Shown: positions 18,104 to 29,217, counted from the first letter of the stretch. The stretch is DNA of 64,000 nt from Bacteroidota bacterium (GCA_027491355.1 JAIXWI010000031.1:1-64000), one strand, 5' to 3'. Program-made: numbers and translations. Notes: generated by a model not told the origin, from the sequence alone.

Positions 18104-19939
18104 ATGAGGTACATTTTTACAATTGCAGGGTTATTTCTAAATATATTCATCAGCAACGCTCAAAATTTTAACTTTAACGGGCACAAGCCAGCTGCAAAAA
18201 CAGAAACTGAAAAGCAACTCACACAGACTCGTAAACAACCAGCTGCATTTCAATCATTGGGTAAATCTTCTCCATCAGACATTGTTTTACCTGGAGAATT
18301 TGAGGAGTCTCAAGCTGTAGCTATATCTTGGTCATTTGAATATGACGATAACGGAAATGTAATTGGGGCAGATACAACAAGTAGTTATGGTTTTGTATCA
18401 GCTCAATTGGCTTATTATATTCAACAAGAATGTAAAGTATTTATTCGTGTCAATGCTGCTGCAGATACAATTGCAATCAAAGCATTTATGAACAGCATAG
18501 ATGCACCGCTCACCAATTATGAATTTATTGTTTCAGCTGGTGAAGATTGGTGGACTCGCGATTACGGACCAATGGGTTTTTATTACAGCAATTTAGATTC
18601 TATTGGTTTTGTAGACATGAAGTACTATGATGGCAGAGACAATGACAATCTGTTTCCAAGTGTACTTGCATCAAAAATGAATGTGCCAAATTTTATAACT
18701 CCAATCAATGCTGAAGGTGGTAATTTTATGACTGATGGATTTGGTAAATTGGTATACAGTGATGTTGTTGGACTTGCAAACAGGGATGCATTGGGATGGA
18801 CAAAAAGCAAAACAGAAGCAACCCTTAAAAATATATTTGGAGTACAAGAATTAATTGAACTCAACGCCTTAAAATGTGATGGAGGAACAGGTCACATAGA
18901 TTTGTATACAAAATTTATTGATGAACAAACCTTGTTAGTAGCACAATACCCTAATGAGATAACTGCACAAGACAAACAAATCATAGAAGACAATTACCAA
19001 GCATTAACAAACTTAAAATCTACTTATAACAGGCCATTTAGGATCATTAGGGTTGAACACCCAACCAATGATTCAGGTAGCTACACTGATATCACTTGTG
19101 ATCAACTCAACAATGATGCCCGAAATTTTATAAACGGTACCTTGATTAACAACGCATTTATTTTTCCTAATTATTACGATGGATATACAGGGAATAAAGA
19201 ACAAGATGAAAGGGTTATTGCATTTTTAGAGAAAACAATGCCCGGCTACAAAATTATTCCTATTGATAGCAGAGATTTGTCTCCGCTTGGTGGCGCAATT
19301 CATTGTATAACAATGCAAATACCCGCTAAAAACCCTTTAAGAATTTGGCATCCTTCAGTTGATGGTATTCAACCCAATTTGGCTAAGTACCATATTGTAG
19401 TAAAGGTAACCACACCAAGCGGTACTCAAACAGTATCTTGTGTTTGGAAGAAAAACAATGGCACTTGGAGTACAGTTATATTGTCTGACTCTGCAGGTTA
19501 CTGGATAGGTGATATTTTAAATCCTGGATTGCAAGCGACTGATTACATTGAATATTATATTGAGGCCACTTCCAAAAACGGAAAGAAAGGTACCAAGCCA
19601 TATACAGCAGCCAATGGGGGGTACTTTAAATTGAAATTGATCGAAGTTACAGGAATAGATGATCAATATGTAAATAGAAAAAATCACTTATTTACTGCAT
19701 TCCCAAACCCAGCTAAAGACCAAGTAAATATTAACTACCAACTGGTTCAAGCAGCTAAAGTAAAATTGAGTATTTTTGACTACAATGGCAAAGAAATTTG
19801 GAGTCAAGAAACAGCTAATGTACCTGCGGGGTTGCACACACAATCTATCTCAATTGAAAATATTCCTTCAGGTTTATACCTGTATTCAATACAAATTGAC
19901 AACCAAACCAGGTTAACTAAAAAAATGAGAATTGAGTAA
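18104..19939 (+). CDS. Secreted agmatine/peptidylarginine deiminase-like enzyme with T9SS type A signal
   Basis: The 611-residue protein has the same build as the peptidylarginine deiminase of Porphyromonas gingivalis. A signal peptide ends FISNAQ (1-20), followed by a PAD_porph domain from about 60 to 410, an Ig-like beta domain of about 90 residues and a C-terminal T9SS signal (TAFPNPAKDQVN to the end, with KLSIFDYNGKEIW). Catalytic residues are in place: Asp153 in WWTRDYGPM, His264 in GGTGHIDL and Cys401 in GGAIHCITMQ, plus AEGGNFMTDG near 203. The family hydrolyses a guanidino group to a ureido group; free agmatine and C-terminal peptidyl-arginine are the alternatives. Export and T9SS sorting suggest extracellular substrates. 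A terminator follows inside the next, opposing gene. Confidence 0.9.
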   Translation: MRYIFTIAGLFLNIFISNAQNFNFNGHKPAAKTETEKQLTQTRKQPAAFQSLGKSSPSDIVLPGEFEESQAVAISWSFEYDDNGNVIGADTTSSYGFVSAQLAYYIQQECKVFIRVNAAADTIAIKAFMNSIDAPLTNYEFIVSAGEDWWTRDYGPMGFYYSNLDSIGFVDMKYYDGRDNDNLFPSVLASKMNVPNFITPINAEGGNFMTDGFGKLVYSDVVGLANRDALGWTKSKTEATLKNIFGVQELIELNALKCDGGTGHIDLYTKFIDEQTLLVAQYPNEITAQDKQIIEDNYQALTNLKSTYNRPFRIIRVEHPTNDSGSYTDITCDQLNNDARNFINGTLINNAFIFPNYYDGYTGNKEQDERVIAFLEKTMPGYKIIPIDSRDLSPLGGAIHCITMQIPAKNPLRIWHPSVDGIQPNLAKYHIVVKVTTPSGTQTVSCVWKKNNGTWSTVILSDSAGYWIGDILNPGLQATDYIEYYIEATSKNGKKGTKPYTAANGGYFKLKLIEVTGIDDQYVNRKNHLFTAFPNPAKDQVNINYQLVQAAKVKLSIFDYNGKEIWSQETANVPAGLHTQSISIENIPSGLYLYSIQIDNQTRLTKKMRIE

Positions 19940-19958
19940 CTGTGATATAAGAATTATC

Positions 19959-20399
19959 TTAAGAAGTATGGTCCATGACAATGTACCATACTTTTTTTAT
20001 TTTCTTAAAGTGTAAGGTAAAATAACCACCAACTTCTGAAACATCATGTTTAATTTTCCATGAACCCAGAACCAATGCATCTGTTTTGTTCAAGATATCT
20101 ATAGCAGTAATTTCGAAACTGAGACTTCCCATGCTGCTATCTGTTGGATAATTTTTATGGTAATTGTTTTTGATGTTTTCCCAACCATAAGTAATGCCTT
20201 TTTTACTCACAAAGCGCAAGTCTGGGCTGTTCCAATAATACTTCATAAAACCTTCAATGTTTCTTTGATTCCATGCAAATACTTGTTGTTGTAAAATGGC
20301 TTTGATAGCAGCTTTTTCTGGTTGATGGTGTTGCTGTGCATTTGAATTAAATAAACCCAACAAGCATATTATAAATATAAAGAAGCGTTGTTTTTTCAT
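19959..20399 (-). CDS. Secreted NTF2-like (DUF4440/SnoaL-type) protein
   Basis: The product has 146 residues. The N-terminus is a signal peptide (FFIFIICLLGLFNSNAQ), so the protein is periplasmic. The mature domain, about residues 27-145, has the cone-shaped NTF2 layout: a long first helix (AAIKAILQQQVFAWN), a second (RNIEGFMKYY), then strands LRFVSKKGITY, GSLSFEITAIDIL, ALVLGSWKIKH, YFTLHFKKI and VWYIVMDHTS. DUF4440 proteins of this size are common in Bacteroidota as small-molecule binding or isomerase-like domains, with no function known for most. Its last codons contain the terminator of the converging deiminase gene. No catalytic assignment is made. Confidence 0.82.
   Translation of the reverse strand: MKKQRFFIFIICLLGLFNSNAQQHHQPEKAAIKAILQQQVFAWNQRNIEGFMKYYWNSPDLRFVSKKGITYGWENIKNNYHKNYPTDSSMGSLSFEITAIDILNKTDALVLGSWKIKHDVSEVGGYFTLHFKKIKKVWYIVMDHTS
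19964..19998 (+). terminator. Terminator of the deiminase gene, embedded in the opposing reading frame
   Basis: AAGTATGGT (19964-19972) pairs perfectly with ACCATACTT (19985-19993) around a 12-base loop and runs into TTTTTTT (19992-19998). The hairpin lies within the last codons of the minus-strand DUF4440 gene, so that sequence serves both purposes. Confidence 0.8.
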
Positions 20400-20437
20400 T
20401 TTTTATTTTTTAGTGAAACTACAAAAAAAATAAATCA

Positions 20438-20469
20438 TTTGAACTAAGACCTAGGTTTGAATACCTTTG
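20438..20469 (+). promoter_or_regulatory. Promoter of lysA with exact Bacteroidota -33/-7 elements
   Basis: TTTG at 20438-20441 is followed after exactly 20 bases by TACCTTTG at 20462-20469, an exact fit to the TTTG-N19/20-TAnnTTTG consensus of Bacteroidota sigma-ABfr. The box ends five bases before the lysA ATG at 20475, predicting a leaderless or nearly leaderless transcript. Confidence 0.7.
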
Positions 20470-20474
20470 CAAAC

Positions 20475-21686
20475 ATGATTTTAGAAAAAGATTTACTTTC
20501 AATTGTAGAACAATTTGGTGCCCCAGTTTATGTGTATGATGCAAACACAATTGCAGCACAGTATATACGTTTAAAAAATGCGTTCAATCCTTTAGATGTA
20601 AAAATCAAGTATGCTTGCAAAGCGCTCAACAATTCAGCCATTTTAAAGCTCCTCAAATCAATGGGAAGTGGTTTAGATACTGTTTCAATTAATGAAGTAA
20701 AATTGGGTTTACATGCAGGTTTTTTGCCCAATGAAATCATATTCACCCCCAATTGTGTGAGTATCGAAGAAATTCAAGAAGCAGTAAACTTAGGTGTTCA
20801 CATTAACATAGACAATATTTCAATTTTAGAGCAGTTTGGTTCTTTGTATGGCAATACTGTTCCTTGTTGTATCAGACTAAATCCACATATTTTAGCGGGC
20901 GGTAACAACAAAATATCAACCGGACACATCGATTCAAAGTTTGGAATTTCAGTGTATCAATTGAGGCATGTTTTAAGAATTGTAGAAAGTCAAAAAATAA
21001 TCGTCAATGGTTTACATATGCATACAGGTTCAGATATTTTAGATCCTGGTGTTTTCTTACAAGGTGCTGAAATTTTATTTGATGCAGCCATTCAATTCAA
21101 AGATTTGTCGTTTATTGATTTTGGATCTGGTTTTAAAGTTGCATACAAAGAAGGTGATATTACCACTGATATCGAGGAACTGGGGCAATCTATATCATTA
21201 CGCTTCATGGATTTTTGTAAAGAATATGGTAAAGATTTAGAGTTGTGGTTTGAACCTGGAAAATATTTGGTGAGTGAGGCAGGATCTTTTTTGGCCAAAG
21301 TAAATGTGCTCAAACAAACTACAGCTACTGTTTTCGCTGGAATTGATAGTGGTTTGAATCATTTAATCAGACCAATGCTTTATGATTCATATCACCACAT
21401 AGTTAATGTTTCAAATACATCAGGAAAAGAAAGAATTTACACAGTAGTAGGCTATATCTGTGAAACAGATACTTTTGGTTGGGACAGAAAAATAAATGAA
21501 ATAAGAGAAGGAGATATTTTATGTTTTAAAAATGCAGGTGCTTATGGATTTACAATGAGTAGCAATTACAATGCAAGATTCAGGCCAGCAGAAGTACTTG
21601 TATACAAAGGTGAAGCAATGCTTATTAGAAAAAGAGAAACTTTTGAAGACTTATTACGCAATGAAGTTCAAATTGAACTGAACTAA
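20475..21686 (+). CDS. lysA: Diaminopimelate decarboxylase
   Basis: LysA removes CO2 from meso-diaminopimelate to make lysine, using pyridoxal phosphate, in the cytosol. From the ATG at 20475 the protein has 403 residues; an upstream TTG at 20457 would lie inside the promoter and is not used. The PLP lysine is Lys49 in KYACKALN. The barrel continues with LDTVSINE, the LHMHTGSDI histidine segment and the glycine turn DFGSGFK. The C-terminal beta domain has the substrate-binding CETDTFG and the closing GAYGFTMSSNYNARFRP. The start choice is supported by an exact TTTG/TACCTTTG promoter ending five bases before it. The gene stops six bases short of the converging T9SS type B gene. Confidence 0.96.
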   Translation: MILEKDLLSIVEQFGAPVYVYDANTIAAQYIRLKNAFNPLDVKIKYACKALNNSAILKLLKSMGSGLDTVSINEVKLGLHAGFLPNEIIFTPNCVSIEEIQEAVNLGVHINIDNISILEQFGSLYGNTVPCCIRLNPHILAGGNNKISTGHIDSKFGISVYQLRHVLRIVESQKIIVNGLHMHTGSDILDPGVFLQGAEILFDAAIQFKDLSFIDFGSGFKVAYKEGDITTDIEELGQSISLRFMDFCKEYGKDLELWFEPGKYLVSEAGSFLAKVNVLKQTTATVFAGIDSGLNHLIRPMLYDSYHHIVNVSNTSGKERIYTVVGYICETDTFGWDRKINEIREGDILCFKNAGAYGFTMSSNYNARFRPAEVLVYKGEAMLIRKRETFEDLLRNEVQIELN

Positions 21687-21692
21687 TTACAA

Positions 21693-24113
21693 TTACCTTA
21701 CCAGTGTAACGGATCCCCTATAATTCAACTCCGTTGCGTTTACACCTTTTGCATAAATGTGGTAATAATATACACCCTCGGGGCATTGTGTGCCATTGTA
21801 ATTACCATCCCATCCTTTGGTTTCACTTGCATCCGTTGTTTCAAAAATCAGTTGTCCCCAACGGTTAAAAATTTCCATTTTGAATGCTTTAATACCAATC
21901 GTTTCTGCATAGAAAAATTCATTCAATGCATCAGCATTTGGTGAGAATACGTTAGGTATGATTAAGGAAGGTTTGTTAAATACTCTTAGGGCTTTAGAAA
22001 CAGAATCTTTACAACCGAAGTTATTTGTTACTTGCAACAATGTTCTGAAATCACCTTCAGTTGCATAAACAGTTTTTGGGTCTTTTGTATTACTGGTATC
22101 TGTATTCCCAAAATCCCAATGGTAGAACAAAGCATCATTGCCGGTAAATTTAAATTGTACGGTATCTAAAACAATGGGTTCAATGGGTTCAAAGTCAAAA
22201 TCAGCTTTAGGAATAGGGTTTACCTGAATGTACTGGCTTGTACTATCAGAGCAACTTCCGTTTGTAATGGTATATACAATTCTGAATTTGCCAACAGTAT
22301 CTGGAATAAAAGTCAAGAGGTTCAATTTTGCACCTGAAAAATATCCACCTGTTTGTAAAACTTGAATGGCCACAGGAGGGTCACCCAAGCACAAAATACT
22401 GTCACTGACAGTGAATTTGGAATTAGGTCTTTTTAATACGTGTAAACGTTGAGTGGAAGAATCTTTGCAGCCATTGTTGTTAATTATATAAGTGAAATTA
22501 AACCAGCCTGAGTCTGAAGGTTGAAATACATTTCCAGAAAATGGTGTTCCTTTCCATATTCCTCCATTTTGGATAGGATTGATTTGAACTTGTTGGTCAT
22601 GGCAAATCTCAGTACTACTTAAAACAAATTGAGCATTTGGATATGCATGAACCTTAATTTGATGAATCATAGAATCAATACACCCCAGTTCATTGATGAC
22701 GTATTTGATAGTAAATAAACCAGTATCTGTAGGATTGAATGTATTGCCTGGTTGCAAAATTGAAGCTCCTGTAAACGTACCATTGTTTTGAACTGGGTTC
22801 ATTGCAATGGGGTTTTCGCCTTTACACAAACTAAATTTAGAAGGGTTAAAACTTGCATTTGGTCCGTAAATACGAATACGTATACTGTCAGCAATTGAAC
22901 CACAAGAATTACTTTGCTTTACTTTAAACCAATACAAACCATTATCCAGCAATTTATTGGGTTGGTAGATAGCATTCAACGATGTTGAGTCTATAAAATT
23001 TCCGTTAGCATTTGTGCTCCAAATTACAGGATTTGATGTGCTAGAATTTGCTGCAATTTGTAAAAGGGTGTTTTTACACCAAACAGTATCTGTTGAAGAT
23101 ACATTGAGTGAACCAATGGTTGAGTTGACATCAAAAACAACAGAATCTATGAAGTTGCCACAATTGAGTTTTGCAACAAGGTAAAGCTTACATTTTCCTG
23201 TGAAATTATTTGCAAGGGTAAATGTAGTTGAAAGGTTTAATGAGTCTGCAAATTTTCCAGATAATGACAGATCGGCTTTCCAATAAAAACAACTACTGCC
23301 ATTGTAAATTCCATTCAAATTAACTGAACTACCAGAACAATACACAGGCAATGTTGTACCTGCATCAATCGTTTGAATTGGTACTGGAATTTTACAACCT
23401 GGATTCGTATATGTGGCGGTACCATTGAATGTATAGTTAACGGTTGCGCCATCTTCTGCTCCTTTTATCAGGTTTTGGTTTAGTAATTTGTTGGCATCGT
23501 AAGACACTGTATCACTGCATGTGCCTCCAAATAAAATTAATTTTCTAATTTCAGTGGTCGATCTAAAATTTACAAAATGACCTTGCTGGTTGTCATTGGG
23601 GTCGGCACTCTGAAAAATTACAAAAAGAGTGTCTTGTAGGCTGCTAAAATCCTGGGCAATGGGGTTAAATGCAGTACTTGTAATGATCAATAAATTGGCA
23701 CCAGCAGGAATAAAATCTGTTTTATTTTTTGGGATTAGTATGCCACAATTCCCATTTGCTTTGATACGCTTATTGATGGTATCAACCTTAACTTGGGTTG
23801 CAGGTGTTACATTCGCCCATCCAAAAAATGGATTGGTTGTTGAACCTGTTCCCCAATTAACAGTAACACCCGGATTACAGGGTCCTGGTGCTATAGAGGA
23901 TGCCAACAATGCATTTGGACCTATTTTAAGACGAATCATCTCATTTTTACCTTCATTACTGCCATCACAAGCATCAACCAAAATACCCATTATTTCAAAG
24001 CATTTTGTAGGAACTGTACCATTGCCATTAAGATTGGTACAAGGTTGCGAAAAAACAAAGTTGGTGATACAACTTAAAATTAGCAGCAATAGTATGTAGT
24101 TTTTACTTCTCAT
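21693..24113 (-). CDS. Large T9SS cargo protein with PKD domain and CHU-like type B signal
   Basis: The product has 806 residues. The signal peptide ends TNFVFSQ. Residues about 35-240 form a lamin-tail-like domain (CFEIMGILVDACDG, NEMIRLKIG). Repeated Ig-like beta domains follow, each with a core such as GTFTGA or GIWKGT and LCKGE or LCLGDPP, about 85 residues per unit. A PKD domain spans about 640-715 (FDFEPIEP, YHWDFGNTDTS). The C-terminus is a gliding-motility-associated type B T9SS signal: NVFSPNADALNEFF, MEIFNRWGQLIFE, GWDGNYNG, CPEGVYYYHIYA. Such proteins are exported through T9SS and displayed or released. It may be an adhesin; no enzyme motif is visible. It runs tail to tail with lysA. 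Confidence 0.9.
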   Translation of the reverse strand: MRSKNYILLLLILSCITNFVFSQPCTNLNGNGTVPTKCFEIMGILVDACDGSNEGKNEMIRLKIGPNALLASSIAPGPCNPGVTVNWGTGSTTNPFFGWANVTPATQVKVDTINKRIKANGNCGILIPKNKTDFIPAGANLLIITSTAFNPIAQDFSSLQDTLFVIFQSADPNDNQQGHFVNFRSTTEIRKLILFGGTCSDTVSYDANKLLNQNLIKGAEDGATVNYTFNGTATYTNPGCKIPVPIQTIDAGTTLPVYCSGSSVNLNGIYNGSSCFYWKADLSLSGKFADSLNLSTTFTLANNFTGKCKLYLVAKLNCGNFIDSVVFDVNSTIGSLNVSSTDTVWCKNTLLQIAANSSTSNPVIWSTNANGNFIDSTSLNAIYQPNKLLDNGLYWFKVKQSNSCGSIADSIRIRIYGPNASFNPSKFSLCKGENPIAMNPVQNNGTFTGASILQPGNTFNPTDTGLFTIKYVINELGCIDSMIHQIKVHAYPNAQFVLSSTEICHDQQVQINPIQNGGIWKGTPFSGNVFQPSDSGWFNFTYIINNNGCKDSSTQRLHVLKRPNSKFTVSDSILCLGDPPVAIQVLQTGGYFSGAKLNLLTFIPDTVGKFRIVYTITNGSCSDSTSQYIQVNPIPKADFDFEPIEPIVLDTVQFKFTGNDALFYHWDFGNTDTSNTKDPKTVYATEGDFRTLLQVTNNFGCKDSVSKALRVFNKPSLIIPNVFSPNADALNEFFYAETIGIKAFKMEIFNRWGQLIFETTDASETKGWDGNYNGTQCPEGVYYYHIYAKGVNATELNYRGSVTLVR

Positions 24114-24202
24114 TCAATCAACACATTCAATACGAATTAAATGAATTAATGGCAAAAAAGATGGTGTTTTCTCGTTTAAGAAGAAAAACTTGTGATGGTC
24201 AA

Positions 24203-25825
<1,623 letters not shown>

Positions 25826-25914
25826 TTACATTTGAGGTTGCAAATGTAGTTCAAAACTCTTGAATTTAGAATTGTAGCATTCCATTGCAACAAAACAAAT
25901 TCCTATGAAATTGA

Positions 25915-26574
25915 TTATTTTGATGAGGATTTGATTAAATCTTTTTGGAATTGTTTTTCAAAAACTTGGCTTGTTTTTAATGCCATTGCTTTTGCTAAAA
26001 CATACATCTGATTTTCTTCCAATACAATGTAGTAATCTTTGTTAGCTAGCTGAACACAGTTTTCCGGCTTTTCTTTAGCCCACATTGGAATACCATCTGT
26101 TATTGACTGATTCAGTTCAATTAATCCACTACTTATACTGTCCTCTATTAAAATAAATTGTTTATTCAAACCCTGTAAAATCCCACCTAAACTTACTTTG
26201 AAATTGAAGGTGCCTTTGGTTTTATCTGATTCATTTTGATAAAGCTCAAATGCTATTGCTGGTTTTGAGAAGTGGTAAATAATGTTGGTATGATTATTTC
26301 TGGCAATAAAGTACTTTTTCTTTTTAATTTCAGTGTTAAGGTCAGACAAAAAAGTACGGTCAAACAAATCAATCTGTTTAGATTTCAATTTGTAATTCCC
26401 TATTGATTTGGTTTGAACATAATTCAATGTAGCATCTTCAAACTGAATATTTAGGCGTTTAAAAGTAGAATTGAACATTCCACAAGAGCCTAAACCTAAT
26501 AGGAGAACAAGTATTGAAAAGCATGAAAATACTCTTTGGGTATGTAAGCAGTATAACCTCATTTGTGATTGCAA
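25915..26574 (-). CDS. Lipoprotein of unknown function
   Basis: The product has 219 residues (215 if the ATG at 26562 is used). A hydrophobic signal (FSILVLLLGLGSC) ends in a lipobox with Cys31, so it is anchored in the envelope. The mature part is a mixed alpha/beta domain with strand-rich segments such as KKKYFIARNNHTNIIYHF and NKDYYIVLEENQMYVL, and a basic C-terminus. I recognise no family. It lies on the minus strand, divergent from thrS with a 78-base gap that carries TATTTTG boxes in both directions, and behind it comes the ABC-F gene after about 95 bases with no obvious terminator. Confidence 0.6.
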   Translation of the reverse strand: MQSQMRLYCLHTQRVFSCFSILVLLLGLGSCGMFNSTFKRLNIQFEDATLNYVQTKSIGNYKLKSKQIDLFDRTFLSDLNTEIKKKKYFIARNNHTNIIYHFSKPAIAFELYQNESDKTKGTFNFKVSLGGILQGLNKQFILIEDSISSGLIELNQSITDGIPMWAKEKPENCVQLANKDYYIVLEENQMYVLAKAMALKTSQVFEKQFQKDLIKSSSK

Positions 26575-26652
26575 AATAAGAGCTTGAAACGATTGTTTTG
26601 CTGATATTCAATTTTATTTTTCTGTTTCATTTGTATCACCTATTTTGCGGCT

Positions 26653-28578
26653 ATGATTAATATAACGTTACCAGATGGGTCCGTTCGTTCGTATGAGCGG
26701 GGCACAACCGGACTGGAGATTGCAAAGTCAATCAGTGAAGGTTTGGCAAGAAATGTGCTTGCTGCAAAAATGAATGGAGAAGTATTGGATTTATCTCGGC
26801 CAATACAAGCTGATGCAAATCTCCAATTGTTAACTTGGGCTGATAAAGAAGGCAAATCTACTTTTTGGCATAGTTCTGCCCACTTGATGGCTGAAGCTTT
26901 AGAGGCCTTGTATCCAGGGGTCAAGTTTGGAATTGGACCAGCTATTGAAAATGGCTATTACTATGATGTTGATTTTAATGGTCAAGCATTTTCAGTTGAT
27001 GATTTGAAGAAAATTGAAGATAAAATGCTAGAATTGGCCAAAGTCAACAGCAGTTTTGTTCGAAAAGACGTAAGTAAAGCAGATGCCATTTCTTATTTCA
27101 CTGAAAAAGGCGACGAATACAAATTGGAGCTCTTGCAAGACCTTCAGGATGGCAGCATTACATTTTATGAGCAAGGTAAATTTATAGATTTGTGCAAAGG
27201 GCCACACATTCCAAATACTGGTTTTATCAAAGCCATCAAGTTGATGAGTGTTGCTGGTGCCTATTGGCGAGGCGATGAAAAAAACAAACAACTCACGCGT
27301 ATTTACGGAATTACATTCCCTAAAAAATCTGAGTTAGAAGAATATTTGGTGATGTTAGAAGAAGCCAAAAAACGTGATCACCGCAAACTGGGCAAAGAAT
27401 TAGAGATTTTTACTTTTGATGATGATGTAGGACCAGGTTTACCCTTATGGTTACCTAATGGAGCTGCCATCATTGAACTTTTAGAGGGTTTTGCAAAGAA
27501 AACAGAAGAAGATGCAGGTTATGTGAGGGTAAAAACACCACACATAGCTAAAGAAAGTATGTACATTAAAAGTGGCCATTTACCTTATTATAAGGAAAGT
27601 ATGTTTCCTCCAATGGAAATGGATGGAGATACTTACTACTTGAAAGCCATGAATTGTCCGCATCACCATAAAATTTTTGCTGCAACTCCTAAATCATACA
27701 GAGATTTACCTTTGCGTTTTGCTGAGTATGGTACTTGTTACCGTTATGAACAGAGTGGTGAACTATTTGGGTTAATGCGGGTGCGTTCGCTGCAAATGAA
27801 TGATGCTCACATTTATTGTACAGAATCTCAGTTTGAAGAAGAATTCAAAAGTGTAAATAATTTGTATTTGAAGTATTTCAAAGTTTTTGGCATTGACAAT
27901 TACGTCATGCGTTTTTCTAAACATGATCCACAAAAATTAGGGCAGAAATACATCAATTCACCAGAACTTTGGTTAAAAACAGAAGATATGGTGCGAAAAG
28001 TATTGCAAAATTTGGGTGTGAATTTTGTTGAAGTTGAAGATGAAGCCGCTTTTTATGGTCCAAAAATTGATATTCAAATTTACAGTGCAATAGGAAGAGA
28101 ATTTACATTGGCAACCAATCAAGTAGACTTTGCTCAAGCTGAACGTTTTGATTTGAGTTTCAACAATGAGAAAAACGAAAAAGAAAGACCACTCATCATT
28201 CACAGAGCTCCTTTGAGCACACATGAGAGGTTCATTGGGTTTTTGTTAGAGCATTATGCTGGAAATTTACCAGTTTGGTTGTCCCCAAAACAAGTTTCGG
28301 TACTCCCAATCAGTGATAAGTATGTTCCTTATGCTCAAAAACTTGCAGAAATTCTAAAAAAATCCGATATTCGCGCCCTCTATGATGATAGAAACGAGAA
28401 AATTGGCAAGAAAATTCGTGATGCTGAAATGAAAAAGATTCCCTACATGTTAGTGGTAGGAGAACAAGAAATGCAAAACGAAACAGTTTCGGTCAGAAAA
28501 CACGGAACTGGTGATACTGGCACAATTACCATCGAATCATTCATCGAACAGATTAAAAAAGAATCAACCATTAACTAA
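26653..28578 (+). CDS. thrS: Threonine-tRNA ligase
   Basis: ThrRS charges tRNA-Thr in the cytosol and edits mischarged serine. The 641 residues show the full class II architecture. The TGS domain covers 1-62. The editing domain has [11 protein letters not shown] near 75 and CKGPHI near 180 (the H-x-x-x-H and C-x-x-x-H metal-like site). The catalytic core carries LPLWLPNGA, the zinc cysteine in [35 protein letters not shown] and [11 protein letters not shown]. The anticodon-binding domain starts near 535 ([15 protein letters not shown]). It heads an operon thrS-infC-rpmI-rplT. An imperfect -7 box TATTTTG lies five bases before the ATG. No T-box or attenuator is visible upstream. Confidence 0.97.
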   Translation: MINITLPDGSVRSYERGTTGLEIAKSISEGLARNVLAAKMNGEVLDLSRPIQADANLQLLTWADKEGKSTFWHSSAHLMAEALEALYPGVKFGIGPAIENGYYYDVDFNGQAFSVDDLKKIEDKMLELAKVNSSFVRKDVSKADAISYFTEKGDEYKLELLQDLQDGSITFYEQGKFIDLCKGPHIPNTGFIKAIKLMSVAGAYWRGDEKNKQLTRIYGITFPKKSELEEYLVMLEEAKKRDHRKLGKELEIFTFDDDVGPGLPLWLPNGAAIIELLEGFAKKTEEDAGYVRVKTPHIAKESMYIKSGHLPYYKESMFPPMEMDGDTYYLKAMNCPHHHKIFAATPKSYRDLPLRFAEYGTCYRYEQSGELFGLMRVRSLQMNDAHIYCTESQFEEEFKSVNNLYLKYFKVFGIDNYVMRFSKHDPQKLGQKYINSPELWLKTEDMVRKVLQNLGVNFVEVEDEAAFYGPKIDIQIYSAIGREFTLATNQVDFAQAERFDLSFNNEKNEKERPLIIHRAPLSTHERFIGFLLEHYAGNLPVWLSPKQVSVLPISDKYVPYAQKLAEILKKSDIRALYDDRNEKIGKKIRDAEMKKIPYMLVVGEQEMQNETVSVRKHGTGDTGTITIESFIEQIKKESTIN

Positions 28579-28585
28579 AAAATAT

Positions 28586-29179
28586 TTGGCAGCACCAGTT
28601 ACACCAGGCGGAGGCTCACAACCAGGACAAAAACCAATGTACAACAGAGGTAGAAGAAGTCTAGAACCCGAGCACAAAATTAATAACCGAATTCAGGCTT
28701 CTCAAGTCCGATTAGTAGGCGAAAACATCACAGTTGGCGTTTATTCGTTAGCTGAAGCCCTCAAAATTGCCGATGCACAAGAGGTAGATTTAGTAGAAAT
28801 ATCTCCAAATGCTGATCCTCCAGTTTGTAGGGTTGTAGATTATAAAAAGTTCCTTTACGAACAGAAGAAAAAGAAAAAGGAACAGAAAGCAAATCAGGCC
28901 AAACAAGATGTCAAAGAAATTAGATTTGGACCAAATACAGATGAGCATGATTTCGAATTTAAATTGAAACATGCAGAGAATTTTATCCAAGATGGACACA
29001 AAGTAAGAGCTTATGTGTTTTTCAAAGGAAGAGCCATTGTATACAAAGAAAGAGGAGAAGTTCTTTTGTTACAATTAGCTCAGAAATTGCAAGAAATTGC
29101 AAAAGTAGAACAGTTACCTAGATTGGAAGGCAAGAAAATGTTTCTAATGCTCAGTCCTAAAGGTAAAGTAACCAAGTAA
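28586..29179 (+). CDS. infC: Translation initiation factor IF-3 (TTG start)
   Basis: IF-3 keeps the 30S subunit free and proofreads the start codon. The core is complete: [19 protein letters not shown] marks the N-domain, [15 protein letters not shown] and [15 protein letters not shown] the linker helix, and [17 protein letters not shown] and KLKHAENF the C-domain. I place the start at the TTG of 28586, seven bases after the thrS stop; it gives 197 residues with a Gly/Pro/Arg-rich N-terminal tail ([10 protein letters not shown]). The first in-frame ATG, at 28637, would still keep the core. A non-ATG start on infC is known from Escherichia coli (ATT), where it lets IF-3 repress itself. Second gene of the thrS operon. 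Confidence 0.95.
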   Translation: MAAPVTPGGGSQPGQKPMYNRGRRSLEPEHKINNRIQASQVRLVGENITVGVYSLAEALKIADAQEVDLVEISPNADPPVCRVVDYKKFLYEQKKKKKEQKANQAKQDVKEIRFGPNTDEHDFEFKLKHAENFIQDGHKVRAYVFFKGRAIVYKERGEVLLLQLAQKLQEIAKVEQLPRLEGKKMFLMLSPKGKVTK

Positions 29180-29217
29180 AAGCCGTTAATCACTATAAAA
29201 AAGGAGAAATCAAGAAG

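Noticed and set aside
23629-24099. 156-codon frame opposite the T9SS type B gene
   Set aside because: Antisense of a well-supported coding gene, rich in residues typical of shadow frames.
26575-26652. Possible T-box or attenuator before thrS
   Set aside because: The gap is only 78 bases, shared with a divergent gene, and holds no stem-loop with a T-run.
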